This document shows positions 48,384 to 57,539 of a stretch of DNA of 64,000 nt, piece by piece (position 1 is the first letter of the stretch; each line of letters opens with the position of its first letter). Below the pieces are notes generated by a model. The model did not search any database, was not told where the DNA came from, and saw only the letters and a list, made by a program, of their open reading frames with translations. Source of the DNA: Phoebastria nigripes (lineage: Eukaryota > Chordata > Aves > Procellariiformes > Diomedeidae); NCBI GenBank assembly GCA_035582835.1, contig JAYKAV010003424.1, positions 30,830 through 94,829 on the forward strand. The letters run 5' to 3'. Position numbers and translations under genes: made by a program.

Positions 48384-49551
48384 CCTGGGAAATGTGCATA
48401 TGAATCATTGTGCTCATCTATATCATCGTGGTGAATTATAAATGACCTCAATTTTGGCTATTTATAGTCACTGACCTGAATGTGCTTTCTATAAACTTGT
48501 GTATCTGTCCCATCTATGAAATTGAAGTCTAAACTTTACCCAGTAGCCTGAGTTCTGTTTTTTGTGAGGACTTAGTGAGATTTATTTTTCAAAATGCACA
48601 TCTGAGTTGAGGACTGTGAGATACAATATTAACTTTAAATACAGAAAGTGTCACATCGTGTTATAGGAAGTGGGAAGAAACCTCCAGGAGATATTTAAGT
48701 ATATATTCTTCAGCAGTGGAACTCAGCCAAAGATGCTTTGAAGAGTGTTCATGGGAAATAGTCCAGAAAACATGAAAGAAAACCTGTAGGTGATACTTCT
48801 AAATCAGTCCAGCAGCAAATAGTCAACAGTCCAACTCTTTTAAAAGCCTAGTTCCATAATCCCAACTAGACTGAGGCAGAACCATACCATCACTGGAGTA
48901 CTGCAGACAATCTTAGATGAAAATAACTTCAGTGTGCTGCAAGCTCTTATTCTCTCTTCATTTACAGCTATAAGCAAAACAAGTAATGAAAGAAATCTGA
49001 ACAACTTGAACAGGAACTTCGTAGGTATAGAAAGAATCAGATGATATATGAGCAGCTGCACAGACAATGATGTAAGTTAAACAGTCAAACAGATTTAACT
49101 AATCAGTTAAAACAGGGAGGTATCTCCTATGAATGTTGAAGAAAGAAACTCCTCATTCTGTAAGAGGAATGGTACGTTAGCTTCCCTAAGGGTGATCTCA
49201 AAGTTGATTTTTTTCTCCTCTTCTTCTCCCAATAACAGCAAGGACAAAAATGAGGATGGTGAAGGATGATTAGTATTTCCTGTACAATACCACATTTGAC
49301 TGCATCACTGAAGAAGAAAACCTTATTCCAATATGTTGAATGTGAAGCAAAAATAGACTGAAAGCCTTCATACTTATGAGAAGTGGCTGTGGAGATATTA
49401 GGAACTATTTTTCAGTACAACTACTATACAATGATCTTGTTTTTATATACTGCTATAAATTAGACTGTCATACAGATTTTTTAAAAAGCCCATTAGCAGC
49501 AGTTAATGCTAATACTAGGGATGAAATTTTCAGGTTGGCAGCTGACACATG
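48384..49551. other. unassigned AT-rich DNA
   Basis: About 1.2 kb with no supported gene or repeat. Confidence 0.5.
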
Positions 49552-49822
49552 GGAAAGGTTCAAAGGTGCATCAGGGGAGGTTTAGACTTGACATTAGGAG
49601 GCACTTCTTTAACAAGTGGATGGTCAAACACTGGAACAGGCTTCCTAAAGAGTTCGTCGATGCCCCAAGCCTGTCAGCATTTAAGAGGCATTTGGACAAT
49701 GCCCTTAATAATATGCTTTAACTTTTGGTCAGCTTTAAAGTGGACAGGCAGTTGGACTAGATGATCATTGCAGGTCCCTTCCAACTGAAATATTCTATTG
49801 TTTCTATTGTTTCTACTGTAAC
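49552..49822 (+). mobile_element. CR1 3' end fragment
   Basis: A plus-strand CR1 3' end. The last ORF2 codons are open in frame from about 49560 ([39 protein letters not shown]) to the stop at 49719-49721. The 3' UTR follows (ggactagatgatcattgcag, cccttccaactgaa), then a tail of variant repeats tattctattgtttctattgt. The tail differs from the ATTCTATGAT type of other copies, marking another CR1 subfamily. Confidence 0.93.
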
Positions 49823-51296
49823 CCCCTGAAGGCATCTAGAACTGGAAGAGAACACAGAGGAAAATAAGTAGTTGCAGCTACAGTTCCAAGAGAAAAGGAA
49901 ATGGATGAAACCGTCTTCTAAGGAAAAGACAAAAGTCAGGGCCAGAAAATAACAATTTATGCTGAGTTGAGCATACATTCAGAAAGTGAAGGAAACTGTA
50001 GGAAAGAACAAAAAGAGCAGATTACACTGGGGCACATTTTAACAGTGGAATTTGTCAGTGGGTAGCTAAACAGAGATGAATATAGCCAATTGCTCCCTGA
50101 CCAAATTACGGACACTATGGTAAACTTGGCAATTTATGTTGTTAATGCAAATGCCATTTTATCTGTAAAACCCAAGGAACTAAGAGTTTCAGAATTTTCA
50201 GTCTCAGGAAAGCCACAGATTATCAGGGTACTACAGCCAGTCTGTGTCCCTTTATGGTGAAAAGCACAGTATTTCCTTCTCCTCTTACAAAATGAAAATA
50301 TGGAAAACAAGAATTTAATAGAAAATACTTACTTCAAAACCTTTACAGTTCACTGATTTTGGTAGTCAATATTGTTAAACAAATTCTGTGGGACCAGAAG
50401 AGCTTGAAACAAATCCCAAAGCCTCAGAAGGACCGTAGGAGAAATATCATATTTAATTCATAGGTGAAACTGTTCATGTATGCCAGATTAAGAGTCCATG
50501 AGAGACTCTAGTAATGCAGATCCCCTCATTGTGCATTGATTACAAAGCAAACAGTGCACAGAGACAGAACATGAATTCCCTTACTTTAGGTAGCAAGTCT
50601 GTGTATTGATTTTTAGTTTGAACAGAGAATTTTAATACCTACAGTCAATGGATACAATGTATAAAATAAAGTTGAAATCTAAAAATTGTTTAGGAAGTCA
50701 AGAAAAATATCAAGATGGTGCAGTAGAAATAATAAAAAATAAGGAGCAGCAGCTCTGGTTGTCAATCTTGTGAAACCACTCTTTAAACATAAATCATTTA
50801 GAAATCTGTGTTAATTAATTTGGTACCACAGTCATCTAGGAAAGGATAGAACTATCATCTAAATGTTATGGAGAAAAAAATTGAAGAAACAGGCTGTATC
50901 AACAATACTAGAACTAGTCAAGATTTTGAATCCCTCACAAGGACTACAATCCGCTAAATAAGAAAAAACTATAGGAATTAAACATATAACTTGATGCTTC
51001 CTGCAACTTGATTCTTTTCAGGGAAAATTAACCTCCCCTTCTTTTAAACCTGAAAAGTAAAGATTTTCTTTCCTTTTCTTGTTTTTCAGAATGATGAGTT
51101 GTCAAGCTGCTGTGATGACTGCAACACTATTGTTCATGTCTATCACAGATACACTATATGATATCTGAATCAACAATTGAAATCTGTGACAGATATGAAT
51201 CAAAAAGATGAAGCTTCATTTACCATGAACAGTACAATCAGTCTTAAGCCATAGGAGGTTAATCTTCAGCTACNGCTATGCTTATTTTCTCAGTAG
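49823..51296. other. unassigned AT-rich DNA
   Basis: About 1.5 kb with no supported gene or repeat. Confidence 0.5.
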
Positions 51297-51399
51297 TCAT
51301 AGAATCATAGAATCATAGGATAGTTTGGATGGGAAGAGACCTTTAAAGGTCATCTAGTCCAAGCCCCCTGCAATGAGCACGGACATCTTCAACAAGATC

Positions 51400-52263
51400 A
51401 GGTTACACAGAGCCCTGTCCAACCTGACCTTGAATGTTGCCAGGGATGGGGCATCTACCACCTCTCTGGGAAACCTGTGCCAGTCTTTCACCACACTCAG
51501 TCAAAAATCTCTTCCTTATAGCTAGTCTGAATCTACCCTCTTTTAGTTTAAAACCATTACCCCTTGTCCTGTCACAACAGGCACTGCTAAAAAGTTTGTC
51601 CCCATCTTTCTTATAAGCCCCCTTTCAGTACTGATAGGCTGCATTAAGGTCTCCCCAAAGCCTTCTCTTCTCCAGGATGAACAACCCCAACTCTCTCAGC
51701 CTTTCTTCACAGGAGAGGCGTTCCATCCACCTGATCATTTTTGTCGCACTCCTCTGGACCCGCTCCAACAGGTCCATGTCTTTCTTGTGCTGAGGGCTCC
51801 AGAGCTGGACGCAGTACTCCAGGTGGGGTCTCACCAGAGCAGAGTAGAGGGGCAGAATCCCCTCCCTCGACCTGCTGGCCACGCTTCTTTTGATGCGGCC
51901 CTGGATACGGTTGGCCTTCTGGGCTGCGAGCGCACATTGTCGGCTCATGTCCAGTTTTTCATCCACCAGTACCCCCAAGTCCTTCTTGGCAGGGCTGCTC
52001 TCAATCTCTTCATCCCCCAGCCTGTATTGATGCCGGGGGTTGCCCCGACCCAGGTGCAGGACCTTGCACTTGGCCTTGTTGAACCTCATGAGATTCACAC
52101 GGGCCCACTGCTCAAGCTTGTGCAGGTCCCTCTGGATGGCATCCCATCCCTCAGGCGTGTCGACTGCACCACTCAGCTTGGTATCATCTGCAAACTTGCT
52201 GGGGGTGCACTTGATCCCACTGCCTATGTCATTGATGAAGATATTAAACAGTACCTGTCCCAC
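51400..52263 (-). pseudogene. CR1 ORF2 RT motif C and C-terminal domain
   Basis: This is the distal side of the nested LTR. A 212-codon open piece (51625-52263) starts at [10 protein letters not shown], carries FADDTKLSG with both aspartates, and continues through [36 protein letters not shown] and [18 protein letters not shown]. It ends at a premature TGA in AAYQY*KGAYKKD. The frame continues past the stop to about 51400. The same TGA occurs at the same codon in the 57.2 kb copy. Confidence 0.93.
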
Positions 52264-52264
52264 T

Positions 52265-52838
52265 TGTCCTGCTTTCAGCTGGGATAGAGTTAATTTTCTT
52301 CCTACTAGTTGGTATAGTGCTATGCTTTGGATTTAGTATGAGAATAATGTTCATAACATGCTGATGGTTTTAGTTGTTGCTAAGTAGTCTACTAGTCAAG
52401 GACTTTTCAGCTTCCCATGCTCTGCCAGGTGCACAAGAAGATGGGAGGGAGCATAGTCAGGACAACTAACCGAACTGGCCAATGGGGTATTCCATACCAT
52501 GTGACGTCATGCTCAGTATATAAAGCTGGGGGAAGAAGAAGGAAGGGGGGGACGTTTGGAGTGATGGCGTTTGTCTTCCCAAGTAACCATTACGCGTGAT
52601 GGAGCCCTGCTTTCCTGGAGATGGCTGAACACCTGCCTGCCGATGGGAAGTAGTGAATGAATTCCTTGTTTTGCTTTGCTTGAGTGCGTGGCTTTTGCTT
52701 TACCTTTTAAACTGTCTTTATCTCAACCCACAAATTTTGTCACTTTCACCCTTCCAATTCTCTCCCCCATCCCACTGTGGGGGGAGTGAGCAAGCTGCTG
52801 TGTGGTGCTTAGTTGCTGGCTGGGGTTAAACCACGAAA
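52265..52838 (+). mobile_element. solo LTR nested in CR1, ERVL-like, subfamily 1
   Basis: A 574-base LTR begins TGTCCTGCTTTCAGCTGGG and ends TTAAACCACGAAA, where the usual terminal CA has become AA. It lies between RT motifs B and C of the surrounding CR1. The flanking 5-mers ccact (52260-52264) and cctgt (52839-52843) differ from each other. Both align to the CR1 position that reads ccagt in the 34.4 kb copy, so they look like decayed target duplications. It closely matches the 21.9 kb LTR in the same subfamily core (ggagccctgctttcctgg, gaacacctgcctgccgatgg). It has lost several CpGs, and its polyadenylation signal reads TTTAAA instead of ATTAAA. Confidence 0.94.
52502..52523 (+). promoter_or_regulatory. 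LTR promoter core: CRE palindrome plus TATA
   Basis: TGACGTCA at 52502-52509 overlaps CATGTGAC, and TATATAA follows at 52517-52523. Same layout as in the 21.9 kb LTR. The CRE contains a CpG that has survived although other CpGs in this LTR have decayed. Activity is inferred. Confidence 0.7.
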
Positions 52839-54133
52839 CCTGTTCAGACCCCTGCGGGATGCCACTCGTCTCTGATCTCCACCTGGACATTGAGCTGTTG
52901 ACCACTACCCTCTGGATGTGACCATCCAACCAATTCCTCACCCACCAGACAGTCCACCCATCAAATCCATACCTCTCCAGTTGAGAGAGAAGGATGTTGT
53001 GCACGACCGTGTCAAAGGCCTTACAGACGTCCAAATAGACGACATCTGTAGCCCTTCCCATGTCCACTGATGTAGTCACTTCATCATAGAAGGCCATTAG
53101 GTTAGTCAGGCAGAATTTGCCCTTGGTGAAACCATGCCNGCTGTCTCAAATCACCTCCCTGTCCTCCATGTGCCTTTGCATAGCTTCCAGGAGGATCTGT
53201 TCCATGATCTTCCCAGGCACAGAAGTGAGACTGACTGGCCTGTAGTTCCCCAGGTCTTCCTTTTTCCCCTTTTTAAAAATGGGGGTTATGTTTCCCCTTT
53301 TCCAGTCAGTGGGAACTTCACCAGACTGCCACGACTTCTCATATATGATGGATAGTGGCTTAGCAACTACATCCGCCAGTTCCCTCAGGACCCGTGGATG
53401 GATCTCATCAGGTCCCATGGGCTTGTGCACCTTCAGGTTCCTTAGATGGTCTTGAACCTGATCTTCACCTACAGTGGGTGGCTCTTCATTCTCCCAGTCC
53501 CTGCCTTTGCCTTCTGCGGCTTGGGCGGTGAGACTCGAGCACTTGCCCGTGAAGACCAAGGCAAAAAAGTCATTGAGTACCGCAGCCTTCTCCGTATCCT
53601 GGGTTACCAGGTCTCCCGTTTCCTTCCGGAGAGGGCCCACATTTTCCCTCATCTTCCTTTTATCCCCGACATACCTGGAGAAGCTTTTCTTGTTGCCCTT
53701 GATGTCCCTGGCCAGATTTAATTCTATCAGGGTTTTAGCTTTCCTAACCAGATCCCTGGCTGCTTGGACAATTTCTCTGTATTCCTCCCAGGCTACCTGT
53801 CCTTGCTTCNGCCCTCTGTAGGCTTCCTTTTTTGTGTTTGAGTTTGTCCAGGAGCTCCTCGTTCATCCAGGCAGGCCTCCTGGCGTTTTTGCCTGACTTC
53901 CTCTTTGTTGGGACGCATCGCTCCTGAGCTTGGAGGAGGCGATCCTTGAACATTAACCAGCTTTCTTGGGCCCCTCTTCCCTCCAGGGCTTTGTCCCATG
54001 GTACTCTACCAAGCAGATCCCTGAGGAGGCCAAAGTCTGCTCTCCTGAAGTCCAGGGTGGTGAGCTTGCTTGTGCTACCTCCTCGGTGCCCTAAGGATCT
54101 TGAACTCCACCATTTCATGGTCACTGCAGCCAA
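52839..54133 (-). pseudogene. CR1 ORF2 linker and RT N-terminal half
   Basis: On the minus strand this runs from the region after the endonuclease (DFGLLRDLLGRVPWDKALEG) through ARRPAWMNEELL and [12 protein letters not shown] sequence to the RT fingers and palm. Open pieces are 53744-54133, 53146-53652 (168 codons) and 52723-53097. Anchors are [73 protein letters not shown] and SGIPQGS. It stops at the nested LTR, so motif C lies on the far side. At least two frame changes occur before 53652. Ns at 53139 and 53810 sit inside it. Confidence 0.92.
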
Positions 54134-54690
54134 GGCTGCCCTTGAGCTTCACATTCTCCACCAGCCCCTCCTTGTTGGTGAGAACAAGGTCCAGCATAGC
54201 ACCTCTCCTCGTTGGCTCCTCTACTGCTTGGAGAAGGAAGTTATCATTGACGCATTCCAGGAACCTCCCGGATTGCTTATGCCCTGCCGTGTTGTCCCTC
54301 CAACAGGTATCGGGGTGGTTGAAGTCCCCCATGAGGACCAGGGCCTGTGAGCATGAGGCTGCTCCTATCTATCTATAAAGGGCCTCACCCGCTCGCTCTT
54401 TCTGGTCGGGTGGCCTGTAGCAGACCCCCACCGTAATGTCACCTGTCCCTGCCCTCCCTTTAATCCTGGCCCATAAGCTCTCAGTTGGCTCCTCATCCAT
54501 CCCCAGGCAGAGCTCCATGCTCTCCAGCTGGTCGTTGACATAGAGGGCGACACCCCCTCCTCATCTCCCCTGCCTGTCCTTCCTAACGAGCCTGTATCCC
54601 TCCATCCCAACACTCTAGTCATAGGAGCCATCCCACCACGTCTCCATGATGCCAATAAGGTCACATATGTCAGATCTGAAAACTCTACTG
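54075..54690 (-). pseudogene. CR1 ORF2 AP-endonuclease domain, partial
   Basis: This is the minus-strand remnant of the domain that nicks target DNA. It contains the glutamate motif METWWDG, then GYRLVRKDRQ, VALYVNDQLE and [19 protein letters not shown] carries catalytic Asp and Asn, then [10 protein letters not shown], and [10 protein letters not shown] holds the Ser-Asp-His motif. Two in-frame stops break it: a TGA at 54561-54563 where arginine (CGA) is expected, fitting CpG decay, and a TAG at 54369-54371. The N-terminal part of the domain is missing because of 5' truncation. The key residues that are present look unmutated. Confidence 0.92.
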
Positions 54691-55967
54691 CTGTCTCAAT
54701 CAAATTTAATTTCCTTTCAAGGAACAAAATAAAGATTATAATGCAATTAAAAATAGATCTTTAGGTCATAGTGTCTTGAGTCAAAAAGTGTAAAATATCT
54801 TTGTGACAGGATCTTCGTCAGTGAAATATCTATGATGGATCTGCCTTGGCCTTCATAACAAACTCCCCCCCAAAAAACCTAAGATTTTTTAGATTATGAA
54901 TTAGAAATGTTAAATTTAAAAATAGACAAAATTCAAAGGGTCATGGGTGGAAATAAAAATTATTTATAAAAAAATGTTCTCTTGCCTGCTGTATTCTTCT
55001 TAGTGAAACATTGCTTCCATTCAATTCAATGACCTTCTGAGCTGTGATGAACATTGCATAGTCTCTTGTGGAGGTTAGGATGTGTATATTGCTAGCACAT
55101 CTGTGCTGTGGCTGCTTACTCTCTGTTCCTCTGCAGCCTCTGGCATGCTCTCCTCCTTAAGCAGCCCAATAGCTGCCTGAGAGAGGGTGCGTTCTCCTCC
55201 GTTCTTCCAGAGGGGACCAACTTGCCCTTTTGCTTTCCTTGTACACACAGGCTCAGAACACAAATAAATATTATCAGTCAAATGCAGTAAAACGCTATAG
55301 GAAGACTTTGACAATAGATTTGCACAATTAATATTAAACAGCTAGGGACTGCTTAAATGAATTGCTTAGCATAATCATTTAATAGCTTATTGAAAGACTA
55401 AACTAACTTTAAAAAATGGTTATTATCAAAATAAAGGAATAAGACGCTGTAAGAAAGTCCTTGTGATCTTTTTTGTGGCACATTAGATGAAAAGTAAGTA
55501 CTACACTTATGACAACAAATGTAGAGATGTGAAGATTTTTTTGCATTTAATTTGACACCTCTAATAATATGTGATATCATTCTGATAGAACCTGTGACAG
55601 TGAGAACATAATTGTAAAGTTTCTTCAGTGCTCATGCAAAAAGAAGTAAAATACATTGTGTAAAGAAATGGAATTAGTTGAAGGATAGAGAAAATTCATA
55701 GCAAAAATTGATGCAAAAGTCAAATGTCTTATTCCTTTTAACCTCGAAATAAGACCATAAGGACAACACCCTTTTAACCTAATCAATCTAAGTTCAAATA
55801 TCAATAAATAATACATATTAAGAGCCAACATATGTAACTGTTCTGATAGCTGATTTTTTTAAATAAAGGTTCTTTTAAGGAAGTAAAGTACCACATTGGT
55901 AATTTTTATCTTAATTTACAAACATGTAAAATTTGTATGCCATTGTTCACATTATAAGTCAGTTCAG
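54691..55967. other. unassigned AT-rich DNA
   Basis: About 1.3 kb with no supported gene or repeat. The short frames here carry no motif. Confidence 0.5.
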
Positions 55968-56222
55968 GGCATTACAACAGTGACAGTAAAAGAAGTTAAA
56001 AATAAAAAAATAAAGGACAGGTTCCCAGTGTTGGAGATTGCAAAACAAAATATAGAGAAGCATCAAGAGGATTTATTTGCCATATCAGAAAATTTATGGA
56101 ATCCATTTTGGTCTTTCACAAACAAATCCAATGTGTTTTACAGCAAACCAGAAAATGCTCTAAATGATGCATTGCCTTGGAAAAAGAAAAAGATTATTTT
56201 TTTTGACACTCCAGAATGGTGA
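55968..56222 (+). other. unrecognised open stretch, possible exon (weak)
   Basis: The frame is open from 55896 to a TGA at 56220-56222 (108 codons). Its later part is less low-complexity than neighbouring frames, for example FPVLEIAKQNIEKHQEDLFA and SENLWNPFWSF. A possible acceptor (gtcagttcag, ending 55967) and a possible donor (gaatg|gtgatg, 56218/56219) would give a 251-base exon. The polypyrimidine tract is poor, and open frames of this size are expected by chance in DNA this AT-rich. No family is recognised. A second stretch at 56605-56743 with an ACA|GTAAGC donor does not join it in phase. Confidence 0.15.
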
Positions 56223-56367
56223 TGACTGTGATGGATCCCAAGAATTCCTTGTATAACATATTGCATAACTCTTGTTCAAACCCTTAATTATGACAATTTA
56301 GGTTTGTTAAATCAGAAAATAATAATTTTAAAAGCCTCAGATGTTTTGTTATTCACAATAATTCACA

Positions 56368-56513
56368 ATATTTGCTTATTTTATAAAGCAATGCACTAAA
56401 CAGAGGAAAGAATTCATTGACTTGACTGTTGAACTGTTGTAAATAGTGGAAACCCAGCTGATGAGCTATGTAGATGGATGGTTATGCAATGCTGAGCAGT
56501 AGGTGTTAAAAAG
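56368..56513 (+). repeat. unidentified dispersed repeat pair, copy 2
   Basis: Partner of 48233-48383, same orientation, 8.1 kb downstream. It shares tggaaacccagctgatga and flanking blocks on both sides. The family is not recognised. Confidence 0.68.
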
Positions 56514-57190
56514 TATCGTCCTTGACAAAATGATTACCACAAGTGATTGATTGTGGTAAAAGACCACAATCTAATTGCTGTGTACATGCTCTTAACATTG
56601 TCAGAAGTCTGGATACAGATACTATCAGCCAAAACATTTGGAATTGAAGAACAAGGAAGGACAATGTATGAAATACACTCTCCAGGATGTATTAGAATCC
56701 CTTTAGCAGATCTTCCAAAGACACATCTAAAATCTTTCATACAGTAAGCTTTAATAATTAGATAAGGGACTTACTTATTAGTAATCCTTTTCTTAAATAT
56801 ACTTTTGAGGAATTTCTATATTTATCTGGAATTAATTTTTTTTCCAAGACTTTGCTTCTGCAGAGTTTGATTTGGGCTTTTAAAAAAGAACCTTTCTGTC
56901 TATCACCTAGCAATGACTGATGCCTTCTATAGTCCTTGTGGAACTGGGAATTTTCAAATTCATGGCAACTGGTGTTCTCAAACTGTTACTATTTCCCATC
57001 TCATTTTGTAGTCTTCCTGAGCTACCTGCCTCTGTCTCTGGGGCATTTGTAGGTATTGTATTTCAGAATAGGTATAATCTCTACTGTAATCCAAAAACGC
57101 TTCTCTAGTCTCATTTTTTTCTTAACTACCTTATTTTTTTTTAACCTAGATAAATTAATGTGTATTCATAAAATTATGTACAATATTATT
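56514..57190. other. unassigned AT-rich DNA
   Basis: About 680 bases. A 66-codon frame at 56547-56747 has no recognisable domain. Confidence 0.45.
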
Positions 57191-57539
57191 GCAGCCTATC
57201 AGTACTGAAAGGGGGCTTATAAGAAAGATGGGGACAAACTTTTTAGCAGGGCCGGTTGCAACAGGAAAAAGGGGAATAGTTTTAAACTAAAAGAGGGTAG
57301 ATTCAGACTAGATATAAGGAAGAAATTTTTGACACTGAGGGTGGTGAAACACTGGCACAGGTTTCCCAGAGAGGTGGTAGATGCCCCATCCCTGGAAACA
57401 TTCAAGGTCAGGTTGGACGGGGCTCTGAGCAACCTGATCTAGTTGAAGATGTCCCTGCTTATTGCAGGGTGGTTGGACTAGATGACCTTTAAAGGTCCCT
57501 TCCAACCCAAACTATTCTATGATTCTGCAATTCTATGAT
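57191..57539 (+). mobile_element. CR1 3' end fragment, plus strand
   Basis: A CR1 truncated at gcagcctatcagtactgaaa. It contains the last about 80 codons of ORF2 (GAYKKDGDKLF, GNSFKLKEGRFRLDI, HWHRFPREVVDAPSLETFK, VRLDGALSNLI), the 3' UTR (ggttggactagatgaccttt, cccttccaacccaaac) and the ATTCTATGATTCT tail. The open frame shared with other copies is broken by a TGA in QY*KGAYKKD and by further changes. It shares diagnostic differences with the 51.3 kb copy, so the two belong to one subfamily, and they lie in opposite orientation. Confidence 0.95.

Larger units (their letters stand above)
51297..54690 (-). mobile_element. longest CR1 copy, endonuclease to 3' end, split by an LTR
   Basis: This CR1 covers about 2.8 kb, excluding the nested LTR at 52265-52838. 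The plus strand starts with tcatagaatcatagaatcat at the tail. On the minus strand ORF2 runs from inside the AP-endonuclease domain (METWWDGSYD, truncated near 54690) through [10 protein letters not shown] and GCSDHEM, the connecting region ([19 protein letters not shown]) and reverse transcriptase ([41 protein letters not shown] | FADDTK) to the C-terminal domain. ORF1 and the 5' end are absent. Frame changes, in-frame stops and the LTR make it inactive. The GC-rich island at 51.3-54.7 kb is explained by this element. Confidence 0.96.

Noticed and set aside
54365..54727. 120-codon minus-strand frame across the CR1 endonuclease region
   Set aside because: It is the shadow frame. The true endonuclease frame (VALYVNDQLE, CYRPPDQKE) lies in another register.
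56605..56743. Second exon downstream of the 55.97 kb open stretch
   Set aside because: Joining it to the first candidate gives a stop at the junction. Phases do not agree, and the first 5-prime part of its frame has no support.
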